Assembly (NCBI GenBank): GCA_005882315.1
Contig: VBAR01000004.1
Coordinates: 105,507-169,506, forward strand
Source of the DNA: Bacteroidota bacterium
GTDB taxonomy: Bacteria; Bacteroidota; Bacteroidia; Chitinophagales; Chitinophagaceae
Length of the DNA: 64,000 nt
Reading direction: 5' to 3'
Below are positions 1-10,269 of this stretch, piece by piece. The position numbers and the translations under genes are program-made. The notes under the pieces were generated by a model. That model did not search any database and was not told where the DNA came from. It worked only from the letters and a program-made list of their open reading frames with translations. How positions within the stretch are numbered: position 1 is the stretch's first letter; the number at the start of each line of letters is the position of its first letter.

Positions 1-1023
1 CCCAAACAATTATCAAATATCGTTGGCTGCAAGGAAAATGAAGTAGTGGTAATGAATTCACTCACTGTGAACCTTCACTTGCTGATGGTTTCATTTTACA
101 GGCCAACAGAGCAACGCTATAAGATTATTTGTGAAGCAAAAGCATTTCCTTCTGATCAGTATGCGTTTGAAACGCAGGCAATATATCATGGATTGAATGC
201 TGCAGACACTGTTATTGAAGTGTCTCCACGTGAAGGCGAACATTATCTAAGAACAGAAGATATTATTTCAACTATAAAAAAACATGGTGAAAGTGTTGCA
301 GTAGTTTTATTTGGCGGAGTAAATTATTATACCGGTCAGTTATTTGATATAAAAGCAATCACTGATGCGGCTCATGATGCTGGTGCTTATGCAGGATTTG
401 ACCTGGCACATGCTGCAGGTAATGTTGAATTGAAACTTCATGACTGGGGTGTTGACTTTGCCTGCTGGTGCTCTTATAAATATTTAAATAGCGGTCCCGG
501 TGGTGTAGCAGGAGTTTATATAAATGAAAAACATGTAGCCAATTCTGAGTTACCTCGTTTCGCCGGTTGGTGGGGTTATACAAAAGAGTCAAGATTTAAA
601 ATGGAAAAAGGGTTTAAGGCGATACCCACTGCAGAAGGCTGGCAATTGAGCAATGCACCAATACTTTCCATGGCAGCACACAAAGCATCATTGGATATTT
701 TTGATGAAGCTGGTATGGGGAAATTGCATACAAAAAGAAAAATGCTAAGTGATTACCTGTTTTTTATTCTGGATAATATAAACTTAAAGCAAACCGAAGA
801 AATTATTGAAGTAATTACTCCGCGAAAGGAAAATGAAAAAGGTTGCCAGGTCTCAATACTGATGCTGAACCGTGGGAAAGAAATTTTTGATGTACTGACA
901 AAACAGGGAGTAATAGCTGACTGGCGGGAACCGAATGTTATTCGTGTTGCTCCTGTTCCGTTATATAACTCATTTGAAGATATTTGGCGGTTTGGAAATA
1001 TTATTGAATCGATATTAAAGTAA
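1..1023 (+). CDS. kynU: Kynureninase, 5' end cut by window edge
   Basis: PLP enzyme that cleaves kynurenine or 3-hydroxykynurenine to (3-hydroxy)anthranilate plus alanine. The frame is open to base 1, so the N-terminus (roughly 80 residues by family length) lies outside the window; no internal start should be taken as the real one. The fold-type I aminotransferase signature is clear: the PLP-binding lysine sits in SYKYLN (codon at 478-480), followed by the glycine-rich NSGPGG and the FAGWWG motif typical of KynU. Only 27 bp separate it from kmo, which makes its preferred substrate, so the two are probably one operon. Family assignment is certain; operon is inference. Confidence 0.95.
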   Translation, partial: PKQLSNIVGCKENEVVVMNSLTVNLHLLMVSFYRPTEQRYKIICEAKAFPSDQYAFETQAIYHGLNAADTVIEVSPREGEHYLRTEDIISTIKKHGESVAVVLFGGVNYYTGQLFDIKAITDAAHDAGAYAGFDLAHAAGNVELKLHDWGVDFACWCSYKYLNSGPGGVAGVYINEKHVANSELPRFAGWWGYTKESRFKMEKGFKAIPTAEGWQLSNAPILSMAAHKASLDIFDEAGMGKLHTKRKMLSDYLFFILDNINLKQTEEIIEVITPRKENEKGCQVSILMLNRGKEIFDVLTKQGVIADWREPNVIRVAPVPLYNSFEDIWRFGNIIESILK

Positions 1024-1050
1024 GCTGAGGTAGGTAATTAACACCGGAGT

Positions 1051-2400
1051 ATGACAAAAAAAAATATTACCATAGTAGGTGCTGGTCTTGTAGGTTCTCT
1101 TTTATCTATCTACCTGGCAAAAAGGGGCTACAAGGTTAGTATATATGAACGCCGTGGTGATATGCGGCGTGCAAAAGTGGAAGCAGGCCGTTCTATTAAT
1201 CTTGCATTAAGCGATCGTGGATTGTTGGCATTGGAAAAAGTAGGATTGGCAAAAGCGATCCAGGAAATTTCCATTCCAATGCATGGCCGATTTATTCATA
1301 ATATAGATGGAACCACTGCATTTCAGCCATACGGAAAACAGGGGCAGTTCATTAATGCTGTATCAAGAAGTGAATTGAATAAAAAATTGATGGACCTGGC
1401 GGAAGAGAATGGAATTTCTATTTTCTTTCACGCAAAATGCGCATCCATTAATTGGAAAGAGAATGTGACCGAGTTTATAAACACTAAAAACGGGGATACT
1501 ACAGAGATTAATTCAGATATTCTTTTTGGAGCAGATGGAGCATTCTCTGCAGCGAGATTACAACACCAGTTATATCATGATAAGTTTGATTACAGTCAGC
1601 ATTATATTGATTGTGGATATAAAGAGTTGACAATTTCAGCCGGGCCGGGTGGCAGTTTTCAAATGGAGAAAAATGCATTGCATATCTGGCCAAGAAAAGA
1701 ATACATGCTGATTGCTTTGCCAAATTTGGATGGCAGCTTTACCTGTACACTATTTTTCCCTTTCGAAGGGGAAGCATCTTTCTCAAAGCTGGACACAAAA
1801 GAAAAAGTAAAAGATTTCTTTGAAAAAACATTTCCGGACGCAGTTGCATTGATGCCGGATTATATCAATGATTTTTTTAATAACCCTACTTCATCATTGG
1901 TAACGGTAAAATGTTTTCCATGGATCCGTGAAGACAAGTTTGCATTAATAGGTGACGCTGCACATGCCATTGTTCCTTTTTTTGGACAGGGAATGAATTG
2001 CGGTTTTGAAGATTGCCGGATACTGGATGAGCTGATTGAAAAATATGAAGATGATTGGCAGTCAATCTTGCAGCACTATCAAACACTGCGCAAACCCGAT
2101 GCTGATGCAATTGCTGATTTAGCAGTAAGCAATTTCACAGAGATGCGTGATAAAACTGCTGATCCTAAATTTTTATTGCAAAAGAAAATAGAAGCAAAGC
2201 TGCATGAAAAATATCCTGACAAATGGATACCGGCTTATTCGCAGGTTACATTCAGTCCGCAGATCCGCTATAGCGAAGCGTTGAAGCAAGGGCAGAAGCA
2301 GGAAGCGATAATGCAGGAGGTAATGAAAGATAATACCATTATTGAAAATTGGGATGATGATAACCTGCATCAGAGAATTATAGGATTGATCAGTAAGTGA
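1051..2400 (+). CDS. kmo: Kynurenine 3-monooxygenase
   Basis: FAD-dependent aromatic hydroxylase that converts L-kynurenine to 3-hydroxykynurenine using NADPH and O2. At 449 residues it has normal family length. The N-terminal dinucleotide fold starts at residue 5 (IVGAGLVGS), and the FAD ribose/pyrophosphate motif GDAAHAIVPFFGQGMNCG lies near residue 305. Placed directly after kynU, it supplies that enzyme; together they lead to 3-hydroxyanthranilate, the precursor for NAD made from tryptophan. The remaining genes of that route are not in this window. Confidence 0.95.
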   Translation: MTKKNITIVGAGLVGSLLSIYLAKRGYKVSIYERRGDMRRAKVEAGRSINLALSDRGLLALEKVGLAKAIQEISIPMHGRFIHNIDGTTAFQPYGKQGQFINAVSRSELNKKLMDLAEENGISIFFHAKCASINWKENVTEFINTKNGDTTEINSDILFGADGAFSAARLQHQLYHDKFDYSQHYIDCGYKELTISAGPGGSFQMEKNALHIWPRKEYMLIALPNLDGSFTCTLFFPFEGEASFSKLDTKEKVKDFFEKTFPDAVALMPDYINDFFNNPTSSLVTVKCFPWIREDKFALIGDAAHAIVPFFGQGMNCGFEDCRILDELIEKYEDDWQSILQHYQTLRKPDADAIADLAVSNFTEMRDKTADPKFLLQKKIEAKLHEKYPDKWIPAYSQVTFSPQIRYSEALKQGQKQEAIMQEVMKDNTIIENWDDDNLHQRIIGLISK

Positions 2401-2405
2401 ACAAC

Positions 2406-2436
2406 TTGCCCCATCTAAGTTCTAGTCTTATCTTCG
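2406..2436 (+). promoter_or_regulatory. Bacteroidota-type promoter of pyrF
   Basis: TTG at 2406-2408, 20 bp spacer, TATCTTCG at 2429-2436, matching the TTG-N19/20-TAnnTTTG pattern with one change. The -7 box ends only 4 bp before the pyrF ATG, so the transcript should be leaderless or nearly so. Confidence 0.65.
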
Positions 2437-2440
2437 CCAC

Positions 2441-3247
2441 ATGACCCGCCAGCAACTCGCCGAACAAATTTTTACAAAGCGATCTTATCTCTGCGTTGGT
2501 TTGGATACCGACATTACAAAGATCCCAAAACATCTCCTGTCAGAACCGGATCCGGTCTTCGCATTTAATAAAGCCATTATTGATGCTACTAAAGACTTAT
2601 GTGTTGCTTATAAGGTCAATACAGCATTTTATGAAGCATTAGGATTGAAAGGCTGGGAGGCAATGGAAAAAACAGTTCGTTATATCGGTGACGGACATTT
2701 TAAAATTGCTGATGCAAAACGAGGTGATATCGGAAATACTTCTTCACAATACGCCAAAGCTTTTTTTGAAACACTTCCGTTTGATTCCATAACTGTAGCT
2801 CCGTACATGGGAGAGGACAGTGTAAAACCATTTTTACAATACGAAGGAAAATGGGCTATCGTTTTGGGATTAACTTCTAATAAAGGTGCAGAAGATTTTG
2901 AATTGCAGGTAATGGAGGATGAACTTCTTTATGAAAGAGTGTTGAAGAAAGTAAGTGAATGGGGTACTGATGAAAACCTGATGTTTGTAGTTGGCGCTAC
3001 ACAGGCCGATGAGTTTGCCAATATAAGAAAGATCGTACCATCTCATTTTTACCTTGTTCCGGGTGTAGGTGCACAAGGTGGCAGCTTAAAAGAGATTTCA
3101 GAAAAAGCAATGATAGCTGATTGTGGTATTTTGGTAAATGCCAGTCGTGCTATTATCTATGCATCGGAAAAAGAAGACTTTGCTGAAGAAGCAAGAGCTA
3201 TTGCTCAACAATATCAATGGGAGATGAAGGAATATCTTTCAAAATAA
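2441..3247 (+). CDS. pyrF: Orotidine 5'-phosphate decarboxylase
   Basis: Last step of UMP synthesis: decarboxylates OMP. The 268-residue length and the motif [10 protein letters not shown] (catalytic Lys and Asp, near residue 88) mark the longer group 2 OMP decarboxylase type found in Bacteroidota and actinobacteria, not the short E. coli form. VPGVGAQGG near residue 205 forms the phosphate-binding loop. It has its own promoter touching the start codon and a strong terminator right after the stop, so it is a single-gene unit. Confidence 0.95.
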   Translation: MTRQQLAEQIFTKRSYLCVGLDTDITKIPKHLLSEPDPVFAFNKAIIDATKDLCVAYKVNTAFYEALGLKGWEAMEKTVRYIGDGHFKIADAKRGDIGNTSSQYAKAFFETLPFDSITVAPYMGEDSVKPFLQYEGKWAIVLGLTSNKGAEDFELQVMEDELLYERVLKKVSEWGTDENLMFVVGATQADEFANIRKIVPSHFYLVPGVGAQGGSLKEISEKAMIADCGILVNASRAIIYASEKEDFAEEARAIAQQYQWEMKEYLSK

Positions 3248-3283
3248 AAAAGCTCAAACTTTTTTAAGTTTGAGCCTTATTTG
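3246..3283. terminator. Bidirectional terminator between pyrF and yajC
   Basis: Perfect 10-bp stem (GCTCAAACTT 3252-3261, AAGTTTGAGC 3266-3275) with a TTTT loop. An A-run on the left and a T-rich tract on the right let it work for pyrF (+) and for the yajC operon (-), which converge here. Confidence 0.85.
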
Positions 3284-3297
3284 TGATTTGGTTCTTG

Positions 3298-3633
3298 TTA
3301 TTTTTTCTCCCCGGTCACTGCTGCCGGTTTATTCAGATTGTTCGACCACTCCATACTCACTGCGCTTTTTTCGATCTTTATATAACTCCCGGGGCTTGTT
3401 TCAAGATTGATAGTGCCGTCTTCATTTATTTTATTTATCGTTCCGTGGATGCCTGCGATCGTTACGATCTTAGTGCCTTTTTGTAAATCGGTAATGAATT
3501 GTTTTTGCTGCTTTGCTTTTTTTGCTTGTGGTCTTATAAAGAATAACCAGAAAACAAGAATCATCGCACCCAGCATGATCAATGTGCCATATCCGCCTCC
3601 GGGTGACTGTGTTGCCTGTAATAAATTGAACAT
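3298..3633 (-). CDS. yajC: Preprotein translocase subunit YajC
   Basis: Small inner-membrane partner of SecDF in the Sec translocase. A single membrane segment covers about residues 18-35 (IMLGAMILVFWLFFIRP), followed by the conserved basic RPQAKKAKQQKQFI stretch and the TIAGIHGTI motif of the cytoplasmic domain. Length 111 aa is normal. Last gene of a minus-strand group nusB - DUF1573 - yajC, 28 bp after the DUF1573 gene, an order familiar from Bacteroidota. Confidence 0.93.
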   Translation of the reverse strand: MFNLLQATQSPGGGYGTLIMLGAMILVFWLFFIRPQAKKAKQQKQFITDLQKGTKIVTIAGIHGTINKINEDGTINLETSPGSYIKIEKSAVSMEWSNNLNKPAAVTGEKK

Positions 3634-3661
3634 TGTTTTGAGTTGTTTATATTGTTTAAAA

Positions 3662-4117
3662 TTATTTAACTACTTCTACTGAAAAATTCAGCATCTTCTC
3701 GCTGTTTGTATTGGCAACAACCGTAAGTGTTTTTGTATTCGGTCCAATGCGGCCATGACTATCGAATTTTGCTTTTATCAAGCCTTCTTTTCCGGGCATC
3801 ACTGGTTCTTCTGGTTTTTCAGGAACAGTGCAACCGCAGCTTGCAGAAACATTATCTACAACCAGGGGTTTGTTACCGGTATTTTTAAAGCGAAAAGTTA
3901 CTTCCACTATTTCCCCTTCTTTTACTTTTGGAAGTGCCTGGTTCACATTATCTATCCACTCAATAGTTGTATAGTTTTCAGGATCTGCGTTGGTAGTAGC
4001 AGCAGGCTGTTTTGCAGCACTGGTATCACTAGTTCCTGTTTGGCTAGCTTTTTTATCAGTTTCGTTACATGCAGTCATTAATAATGCTGCTCCAAAAATG
4101 AAAACAAGTTTTTTCAT
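3662..4117 (-). CDS. DUF1573 lipoprotein
   Basis: Predicted periplasmic or outer-membrane lipoprotein of 151 aa. The start MKKLVF was chosen because it opens a lipoprotein signal peptide ending in LLMTAC (lipidated Cys near residue 17); an in-frame start 13 codons upstream would bury it. After a Ser/Thr/Ala-rich linker comes a single Ig-like DUF1573 domain with the VSASCGCTVPE motif. The function of the domain is not established. Lies between nusB and yajC on the same strand. Confidence 0.88.
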   Translation of the reverse strand: MKKLVFIFGAALLMTACNETDKKASQTGTSDTSAAKQPAATTNADPENYTTIEWIDNVNQALPKVKEGEIVEVTFRFKNTGNKPLVVDNVSASCGCTVPEKPEEPVMPGKEGLIKAKFDSHGRIGPNTKTLTVVANTNSEKMLNFSVEVVK

Positions 4118-4232
4118 GATTTTTAAATTTATGAATCGCAAATTTAAGAGAAACAAATGAATCAGTCGTCAGTCGGCAGTCAACATTCTTTAGTAATCCA
4201 GTATCCAGTATCTATCATCCTAATATCCCAAC

Positions 4233-5171
4233 TCATCCTTTCTTATACTCCACTTTCTGCATTTTCCCTTGCTGTACCAGTTCTTTATGAATATTATCCA
4301 GTATCCCATTTACAAATTGTCCGCTTTGTTGGGTACTGTATTCTTTTGCAAGGTCAATATACTCGTTGATGGTTACTTTAGGAGGTATAGTTTCGAAATA
4401 CAAGAATTCAGCCACCCCCATTTTCATCAGTATCATATCCAGCAATGCAATACGTTCGGGGTCCCAGTTCTTTAATTTCGGAACGATCAGTTCTTGCAGG
4501 TGATCGTTTTTTTCTATCACTGTTTTCGTAAGACTCTCGGCAAAACCTCTTTTATCTGCGCCCAACATGTCTTTAAAATTAAAATGACCAGGTTTATGCA
4601 TATAATTCACCAACAATTGGATCAGCATTTCACCATCATCATCCCAGTTAGAAAATATTTCTTCTGCATGTGAGGTGAATTCTTCATTCGCCAGCATCAG
4701 GTCATTTAGTATAAATTCCATGATCGCTTTCTCATCATCACGATTTCGGTTTTGAGCGGCTATATATTTTTTAAATTCTTCTTTTTCTATCAGTTCCAGG
4801 TAGATCTTACGTACCAGTTCATTATCAGCCCGCAACTGGGGTTTATCTTTTGTAAACTGTTCTTTCAGCGCCGGATCATCCAGCATTTTCCACAGAACTT
4901 CATTGCCGGCGAGTTTCGTATTCACGGCCAGGTCTTCCTTTGTAGGTAAATGTTTACTGGCCCGTTGGTGGGCAAGTTTTTCAGAATACCGTGGTATTTC
5001 CGTGAGGAACCAGATCAGGTAAACCATCAGGGAACGGGTATTGTCAAAATGTTTGTTGAGAATGGTAAGGGGGTTGTTCTCTTTTGCGGCTTTTTCTTTT
5101 TCGCCTTCCAGCAGGGACTCATTATAGATCGTCTGCATCACTTTCACCCTGATATTTCTTCTGCTAATCAT
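4233..5171 (-). CDS. nusB: Transcription antitermination factor NusB (long form)
   Basis: Binds boxA RNA with NusE (S10) for processive rRNA transcription. At 312 aa it is about twice the E. coli protein, as is usual in Bacteroidota: the N-terminal SRRNIRVKVMQTIY matches NusB, a helical insert follows, and the C-terminal half carries the conserved core (WDPERIALLDMILMKMGVAE, then a KVTINEYIDLAKEYS stretch). First gene of the nusB-DUF1573-yajC group. A -7 box 24 bp upstream fits the chosen ATG. Confidence 0.93.
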   Translation of the reverse strand: MISRRNIRVKVMQTIYNESLLEGEKEKAAKENNPLTILNKHFDNTRSLMVYLIWFLTEIPRYSEKLAHQRASKHLPTKEDLAVNTKLAGNEVLWKMLDDPALKEQFTKDKPQLRADNELVRKIYLELIEKEEFKKYIAAQNRNRDDEKAIMEFILNDLMLANEEFTSHAEEIFSNWDDDGEMLIQLLVNYMHKPGHFNFKDMLGADKRGFAESLTKTVIEKNDHLQELIVPKLKNWDPERIALLDMILMKMGVAEFLYFETIPPKVTINEYIDLAKEYSTQQSGQFVNGILDNIHKELVQQGKMQKVEYKKG

Positions 5172-5194
5172 GAATCAAGAACTGTTTGAGGCGG

Positions 5195-5202
5195 CAAATG
5201 TA
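5195..5202 (-). promoter_or_regulatory. -7 box of the nusB promoter
   Basis: TACATTTG on the minus strand fits TAnnTTTG and is followed by GCCGCC. It lies 24 bp before the nusB ATG. No good TTG is seen at 19-20 bp further upstream. Confidence 0.5.
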
Positions 5203-5367
5203 ACATTTGTAGCATTACCAGCCGAAACAGATTGTTATATATTTATTTCTTTTTAGATTAGGTATGAAGAAATTGTATTCTGTCATTATTCTTTCATTTT
5301 CTGAATCCAAAAAATGAGGATGATTGTGTAAAAGTCATAAAATATTACAACACCCTTTAATCATATC

Positions 5368-5405
5368 TGGCAGAAATGGTCAAATCAACACTGACTGACC
5401 TGCCA
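5368..5405 (+). promoter_or_regulatory. Imperfect inverted repeats upstream of the groESL promoter
   Basis: TGGCAG (5368-5373) can pair with CTGCCA (5400-5405), and GGTCA (5378-5382) with TGACC (5396-5400); the two stems share one base, so they are alternatives. The site lies about 80 bp before the groES -33 element. It could be an operator for heat-shock control; no CIRCE element (TTAGCACTC-N9-GAGTGCTAA) is present. The rest of the 412-bp gap 5172-5583 shows only the promoters. Confidence 0.3.
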
Positions 5406-5484
5406 AAAAGAGACTACTCAAATAGTTCTGTATTACCAATATTGACAACATTTCCCTGAACCTGAAAATTTTGCAGTTTCATTA

Positions 5485-5514
5485 TTGAAGGCACGGTATT
5501 AGCCCGTAACTTCG
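5485..5514 (+). promoter_or_regulatory. groESL promoter
   Basis: TTG at 5485-5487, exact 19-bp spacer, TAACTTCG at 5507-5514. Transcription should begin near 5520, giving a leader of about 65 bases before groES. Confidence 0.6.
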
Positions 5515-5583
5515 CCGCCCCGTCTTAGTCAGGCTCCTGGCAGGGGGGACAAAATTCCTTAAACAAAAAAAATCATACAAACT

Positions 5584-5865
5584 ATGGCAAAGAAGCTCAG
5601 TATTACCCCACTTCATGACAGGGTAATTGTGAAGCCCGCAGCTGCTGAAGAAAAGACAGCAGGTGGAATCATTATCCCCGACACTGCAAAAGAAAAACCA
5701 CAGCGTGGTACTATCATCGCTGCTGGTCCTGGTAAAAAAGATGAACCTGTAACAGTAAAATCTGGCGACACGGTTCTTTATGGCAAATATGCCGGAACTG
5801 AGATAACTATTGATGGTGAAGATTTCCTCATCATGAGAGAGAGTGACATTTTAGCGATTGTTTAA
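5584..5865 (+). CDS. groS: Co-chaperonin GroES
   Basis: Heptameric lid of the GroEL chaperonin. 93 aa, normal length. Signature [10 protein letters not shown] at the N-terminus, mobile-loop region around [19 protein letters not shown], and the C-terminal end ESDILAIV. First gene of groES-groEL, 100 bp apart, with a small repeat-rich spacer in between. Confidence 0.97.
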   Translation: MAKKLSITPLHDRVIVKPAAAEEKTAGGIIIPDTAKEKPQRGTIIAAGPGKKDEPVTVKSGDTVLYGKYAGTEITIDGEDFLIMRESDILAIV

Positions 5866-5928
5866 TGTGCGAATTTGCTGATGTGCAAATTTGCGAATTA
5901 AGTTTTCCAAACCGCACATCCGCACATC
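5866..5928 (+). repeat. Repeat-rich spacer between groES and groEL
   Basis: Two near-identical 13-mers (TGTGCGAATTTGC 5866-5878; TGTGCAAATTTGC 5882-5894) are followed by CGCACATCCGCACATC (5913-5928), which can pair back with GATGTGC. The hairpin could affect the relative levels of GroES and GroEL, but the sequence is of the heptad type seen in other gaps of this window. Confidence 0.55.
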
Positions 5929-5965
5929 AACTTTTCAAATTAAAAAACTTTTCAAATTATAAAAT

Positions 5966-7606
5966 ATGGCAAAACAATTATTCTTCGATATAGAAGCAAG
6001 AAACAGGATGAAGCGTGGCGTTGATGTTCTCGCCAATGCGGTGAAAGTAACACTCGGTCCTAAAGGCCGCAACGTGGTACTTGAGAAAAAATTTGGTGCA
6101 CCTTCAATTACTAAAGATGGTGTAACTGTAGCAAAAGAAATCGAACTGGAAGACCCAATTGAAAATATGGGTGCACAGATGGTGAAAGAAGTAGCATCTA
6201 AAACTGCTGATATTGCAGGTGATGGTACTACTACTGCAACTGTGTTGGCACAATCGATCATCAGCGAAGGTTTGAAAATGGTAGCTGCAGGTTCTAACCC
6301 GATGGATCTGAAACGTGGTATTGACAAAGCAGTTGCTAAAGTAATTGAGCATCTGAAAGGTCAGAGCCAGGCTGTAGGAAATGACAGCAGCAAGATCCAA
6401 CAGGTAGCTGCTATTTCTGCAAACAACGATGCAGAAATTGGTAAGCTGATCGCTGAAGCAATGAAGAAAGTAGGTAAAGAAGGTGTTATCACTGTTGAAG
6501 AAGCAAGAGGTACTGATACTACTGTTGATGTAGTAGAAGGTATGCAATTCGACCGCGGTTATATTTCTCCTTACTTCGTTACGAACAGCGAAAAAATGCA
6601 AGCTGAACTGGAGAATCCTTACATTCTTATTTATGATAAGAAGATCAGCAACATGAAAGATATTCTTCATATCCTGGAGAAAGTTGCACAAGGTGGCCGT
6701 CCTTTATTGATCATTGCTGAAGACCTCGAAGGTGAAGCACTGGCAACATTGGTGGTAAACAAATTGCGTGGTACTTTGAAAGTAGCTGCTGTAAAAGCTC
6801 CTGGTTTCGGTGATCGCAGAAAAGAAATGCTTACTGACCTTGCTATCCTTACAAAAGGTGTTGTGATCAGCGAAGAACAAGGATACAAACTGGAGAATGC
6901 TGACCTGACTTATCTCGGTGTTGCATCTACAGTTACAATTGATAAAGACAATACTACCATCGTTGGTGGTAAAGGAAAGAAAGAAGATATCACAGCTCGT
7001 ATCAACCAGATCAAATCTCAGATCGAGAATACGACATCTGATTATGATAAAGAAAAATTACAGGAACGTCTTGCTAAATTAAGCGGTGGTGTTGCTGTAT
7101 TGAAAGTAGGTGCTGCTACAGAAATGGAAATGAAAGAAAAGAAGGATCGTGTTGACGATGCATTGCATGCAACAAGAGCTGCAGTAGAAGAAGGTATCGT
7201 TGCAGGTGGTGGTACAGCTTTCATTCGTGCATTGGAATCATTGGAGAAATTCAAAGGTGCTAACGAAGATGAAACAACAGGAGCTGCTATTGTACGCCGT
7301 GCACTGGAAGAACCTCTTCGCATGATCGTAGAGAATGCAGGTGCAGAAGGTTCTGTTGTAGTAAACAAAATAAGAGAAGGAAAAAATGATTTTGGTTTCA
7401 ATGCAAGAACTGAGGAGTATGAAACTTCCATGTTTAAAGCCGGAATTATCGATCCTACGAAAGTAACACGTGTTGCATTGGAAAATGCAGCTTCTATCGC
7501 CGGTATGTTACTCACTACTGAGTGTGTGATTGCTGATAAGCCTAAGAAAGAAGAAGCAGGCGGCCATAACCATGGTGCACCTGATATGGGTGGTATGGGT
7601 TATTAA
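5966..7606 (+). CDS. groL: Chaperonin GroEL
   Basis: 60-kDa chaperonin that folds proteins with ATP inside the GroES-capped chamber. 546 aa. Equatorial ATP site motif [11 protein letters not shown] (residues 87-97), [10 protein letters not shown] near residue 28, [15 protein letters not shown] near residue 407, and a C-terminal tail ending [10 protein letters not shown]. Single copy in this window, cotranscribed with groS and closed by a strong terminator. Confidence 0.98.
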   Translation: MAKQLFFDIEARNRMKRGVDVLANAVKVTLGPKGRNVVLEKKFGAPSITKDGVTVAKEIELEDPIENMGAQMVKEVASKTADIAGDGTTTATVLAQSIISEGLKMVAAGSNPMDLKRGIDKAVAKVIEHLKGQSQAVGNDSSKIQQVAAISANNDAEIGKLIAEAMKKVGKEGVITVEEARGTDTTVDVVEGMQFDRGYISPYFVTNSEKMQAELENPYILIYDKKISNMKDILHILEKVAQGGRPLLIIAEDLEGEALATLVVNKLRGTLKVAAVKAPGFGDRRKEMLTDLAILTKGVVISEEQGYKLENADLTYLGVASTVTIDKDNTTIVGGKGKKEDITARINQIKSQIENTTSDYDKEKLQERLAKLSGGVAVLKVGAATEMEMKEKKDRVDDALHATRAAVEEGIVAGGGTAFIRALESLEKFKGANEDETTGAAIVRRALEEPLRMIVENAGAEGSVVVNKIREGKNDFGFNARTEEYETSMFKAGIIDPTKVTRVALENAASIAGMLLTTECVIADKPKKEEAGGHNHGAPDMGGMGY

Positions 7607-7615
7607 AAACCCCAA

Positions 7616-7627
7616 CCCCTAAAGGGG
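7616..7627. repeat. CCCCTAAAGGGG dispersed palindrome, copy 1
   Basis: CCCCTAAAGGGG directly after the groL stop, preceded by AACCCCAA. Related palindromes occur at 22087, 26620 and 29291, always in gaps between genes. Confidence 0.7.
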
Positions 7628-7650
7628 CTAAGAAGATTTTATAAAGTATA

Positions 7651-7682
7651 AGTCCTGCTTCGAAAGAAGCGGGACTTTTTTT
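7651..7682 (+). terminator. groESL terminator
   Basis: 10-bp stem GTCCTGCTTC (7652-7661) / GAAGCGGGAC (7666-7675), GAAA tetraloop, then seven T. Typical Rho-independent terminator. Confidence 0.88.
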
Positions 7683-7723
7683 ATAAAGGCCCAATCTTTG
7701 TATATCGTCATTTAAACAATCTT

Positions 7724-8422
7724 ATGCTTCCAATAGGCGACGATGATTCCGACAGGCGATTTGCTCCAATGGTTAACTATTTGTTGATCGCCATTAATGT
7801 CCTTGTATTTGTATTCCTGCAGGGAATGGGCGGGAATGAAAAATTTACTTATGCATTCTCAACTGTTCCAGCTGAAATTCTCACTGGAAATGATATTGTA
7901 TCAGGAGTCTTAGAGCCTACTCCTGTACCTGTTTATTTAACACTTATTACTTCAATGTTCATGCATGGTGGTTGGGCTCACCTGTTGGGAAACATGTTGT
8001 TCTTATGGGTATTTGGCGACAATATCGAGAACCGGGTTGGTCATTCCCGCTATCTCATTTTTTATCTCGTTTGTGGAATCATTGCCTCACTTGCTCATGT
8101 GTTTGTATCAGGGGCATCATCAGAAATACCAAGCCTCGGTGCATCTGGCGCTATATCCGGAGTATTGGGTGCATACCTGCTACTCTTTCCCTCCCGTAGA
8201 GTTCGTGTATGGATGGGCCGGGGAATTGGCGAGGTGCCGGCATACGTTGCACTTGGCATCTGGATAGTCTTGCAGGTAATAATGGGGATGGGCCTGTTGG
8301 GTGGTGAACAAACCGGTGGTGGAGTGGCTTACGCTGCGCATATTGGCGGTTTTGCTGCTGGGTTATTGCTTATTAAATTGTTTGATATCCGCAGTAAAAG
8401 GGATATAACAATTAATAGATGA
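7724..8422 (+). CDS. Rhomboid family intramembrane serine protease
   Basis: Six-helix membrane protease that cuts substrates within the bilayer. 232 aa. The catalytic serine is in SLGASGAISG (near residue 144), the partner histidine in YAAHIGGFAAG near residue 205, and the conserved loop HMFMHGGWAHLLGNMLFL-like segment (MFMHGGWAHLLGNM) is near residue 77. Substrates unknown. A second, different rhomboid lies at 28128-28772. Stands alone between the groESL terminator and the ABC-F gene. Confidence 0.9.
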   Translation: MLPIGDDDSDRRFAPMVNYLLIAINVLVFVFLQGMGGNEKFTYAFSTVPAEILTGNDIVSGVLEPTPVPVYLTLITSMFMHGGWAHLLGNMLFLWVFGDNIENRVGHSRYLIFYLVCGIIASLAHVFVSGASSEIPSLGASGAISGVLGAYLLLFPSRRVRVWMGRGIGEVPAYVALGIWIVLQVIMGMGLLGGEQTGGGVAYAAHIGGFAAGLLLIKLFDIRSKRDITINR

Positions 8423-8472
8423 TCAGTGTATAATTAATCATGGTTGACCTCCTCAAAGACGCTTGATTGCAT

Positions 8473-8480
8473 TACCTTTG
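8473..8480 (+). promoter_or_regulatory. -7 box upstream of the ABC-F gene
   Basis: TACCTTTG, followed by CGGC, 22 bp before the ATG. The nearest TTG that could serve as -33 is at 8444, a 26-bp spacer, longer than usual. Confidence 0.5.
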
Positions 8481-8496
8481 CGGCTTCAATTTTTGA

Positions 8497-10131
<1,635 letters not shown>

Positions 10132-10134
10132 AGT

Positions 10135-10175
10135 GTGAATGGTGAATGGTGAATTGTGAATTGTGAATTGTGAAT
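10135..10175. repeat. Heptad tandem repeat (GTGAATK)
   Basis: Six units of 7 bp: GTGAATG twice, GTGAATT three times, and a final GTGAAT. Starts 4 bp after the ABC-F stop. The same heptad family, on the other strand, occurs inside tilS. Confidence 0.85.
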
Positions 10176-10200
10176 ATGGCACGCAATGGCACAAAGAAGA

Positions 10201-10250
10201 CAAAGACGCAAAGTAAATTCTTTGCGCCTTCTTATTACTTGGCGTCTTTG
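10201..10250. repeat. Inverted repeat between convergent genes
   Basis: CAAAGACGCAAAG (10201-10213) pairs 12 of 13 with CTTGGCGTCTTTG (10238-10250). It separates the ABC-F gene (+) from the AsmA-like gene (-) and may stop transcription, but it lacks a T-run. Confidence 0.6.
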
Positions 10251-10269
10251 CGTGAAATTTCGAAGATAT

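Noticed and set aside
5172..5583. CIRCE operator (HrcA) before groES
   Set aside because: No TTAGCACTC-N9-GAGTGCTAA is present; only other weaker inverted repeats.
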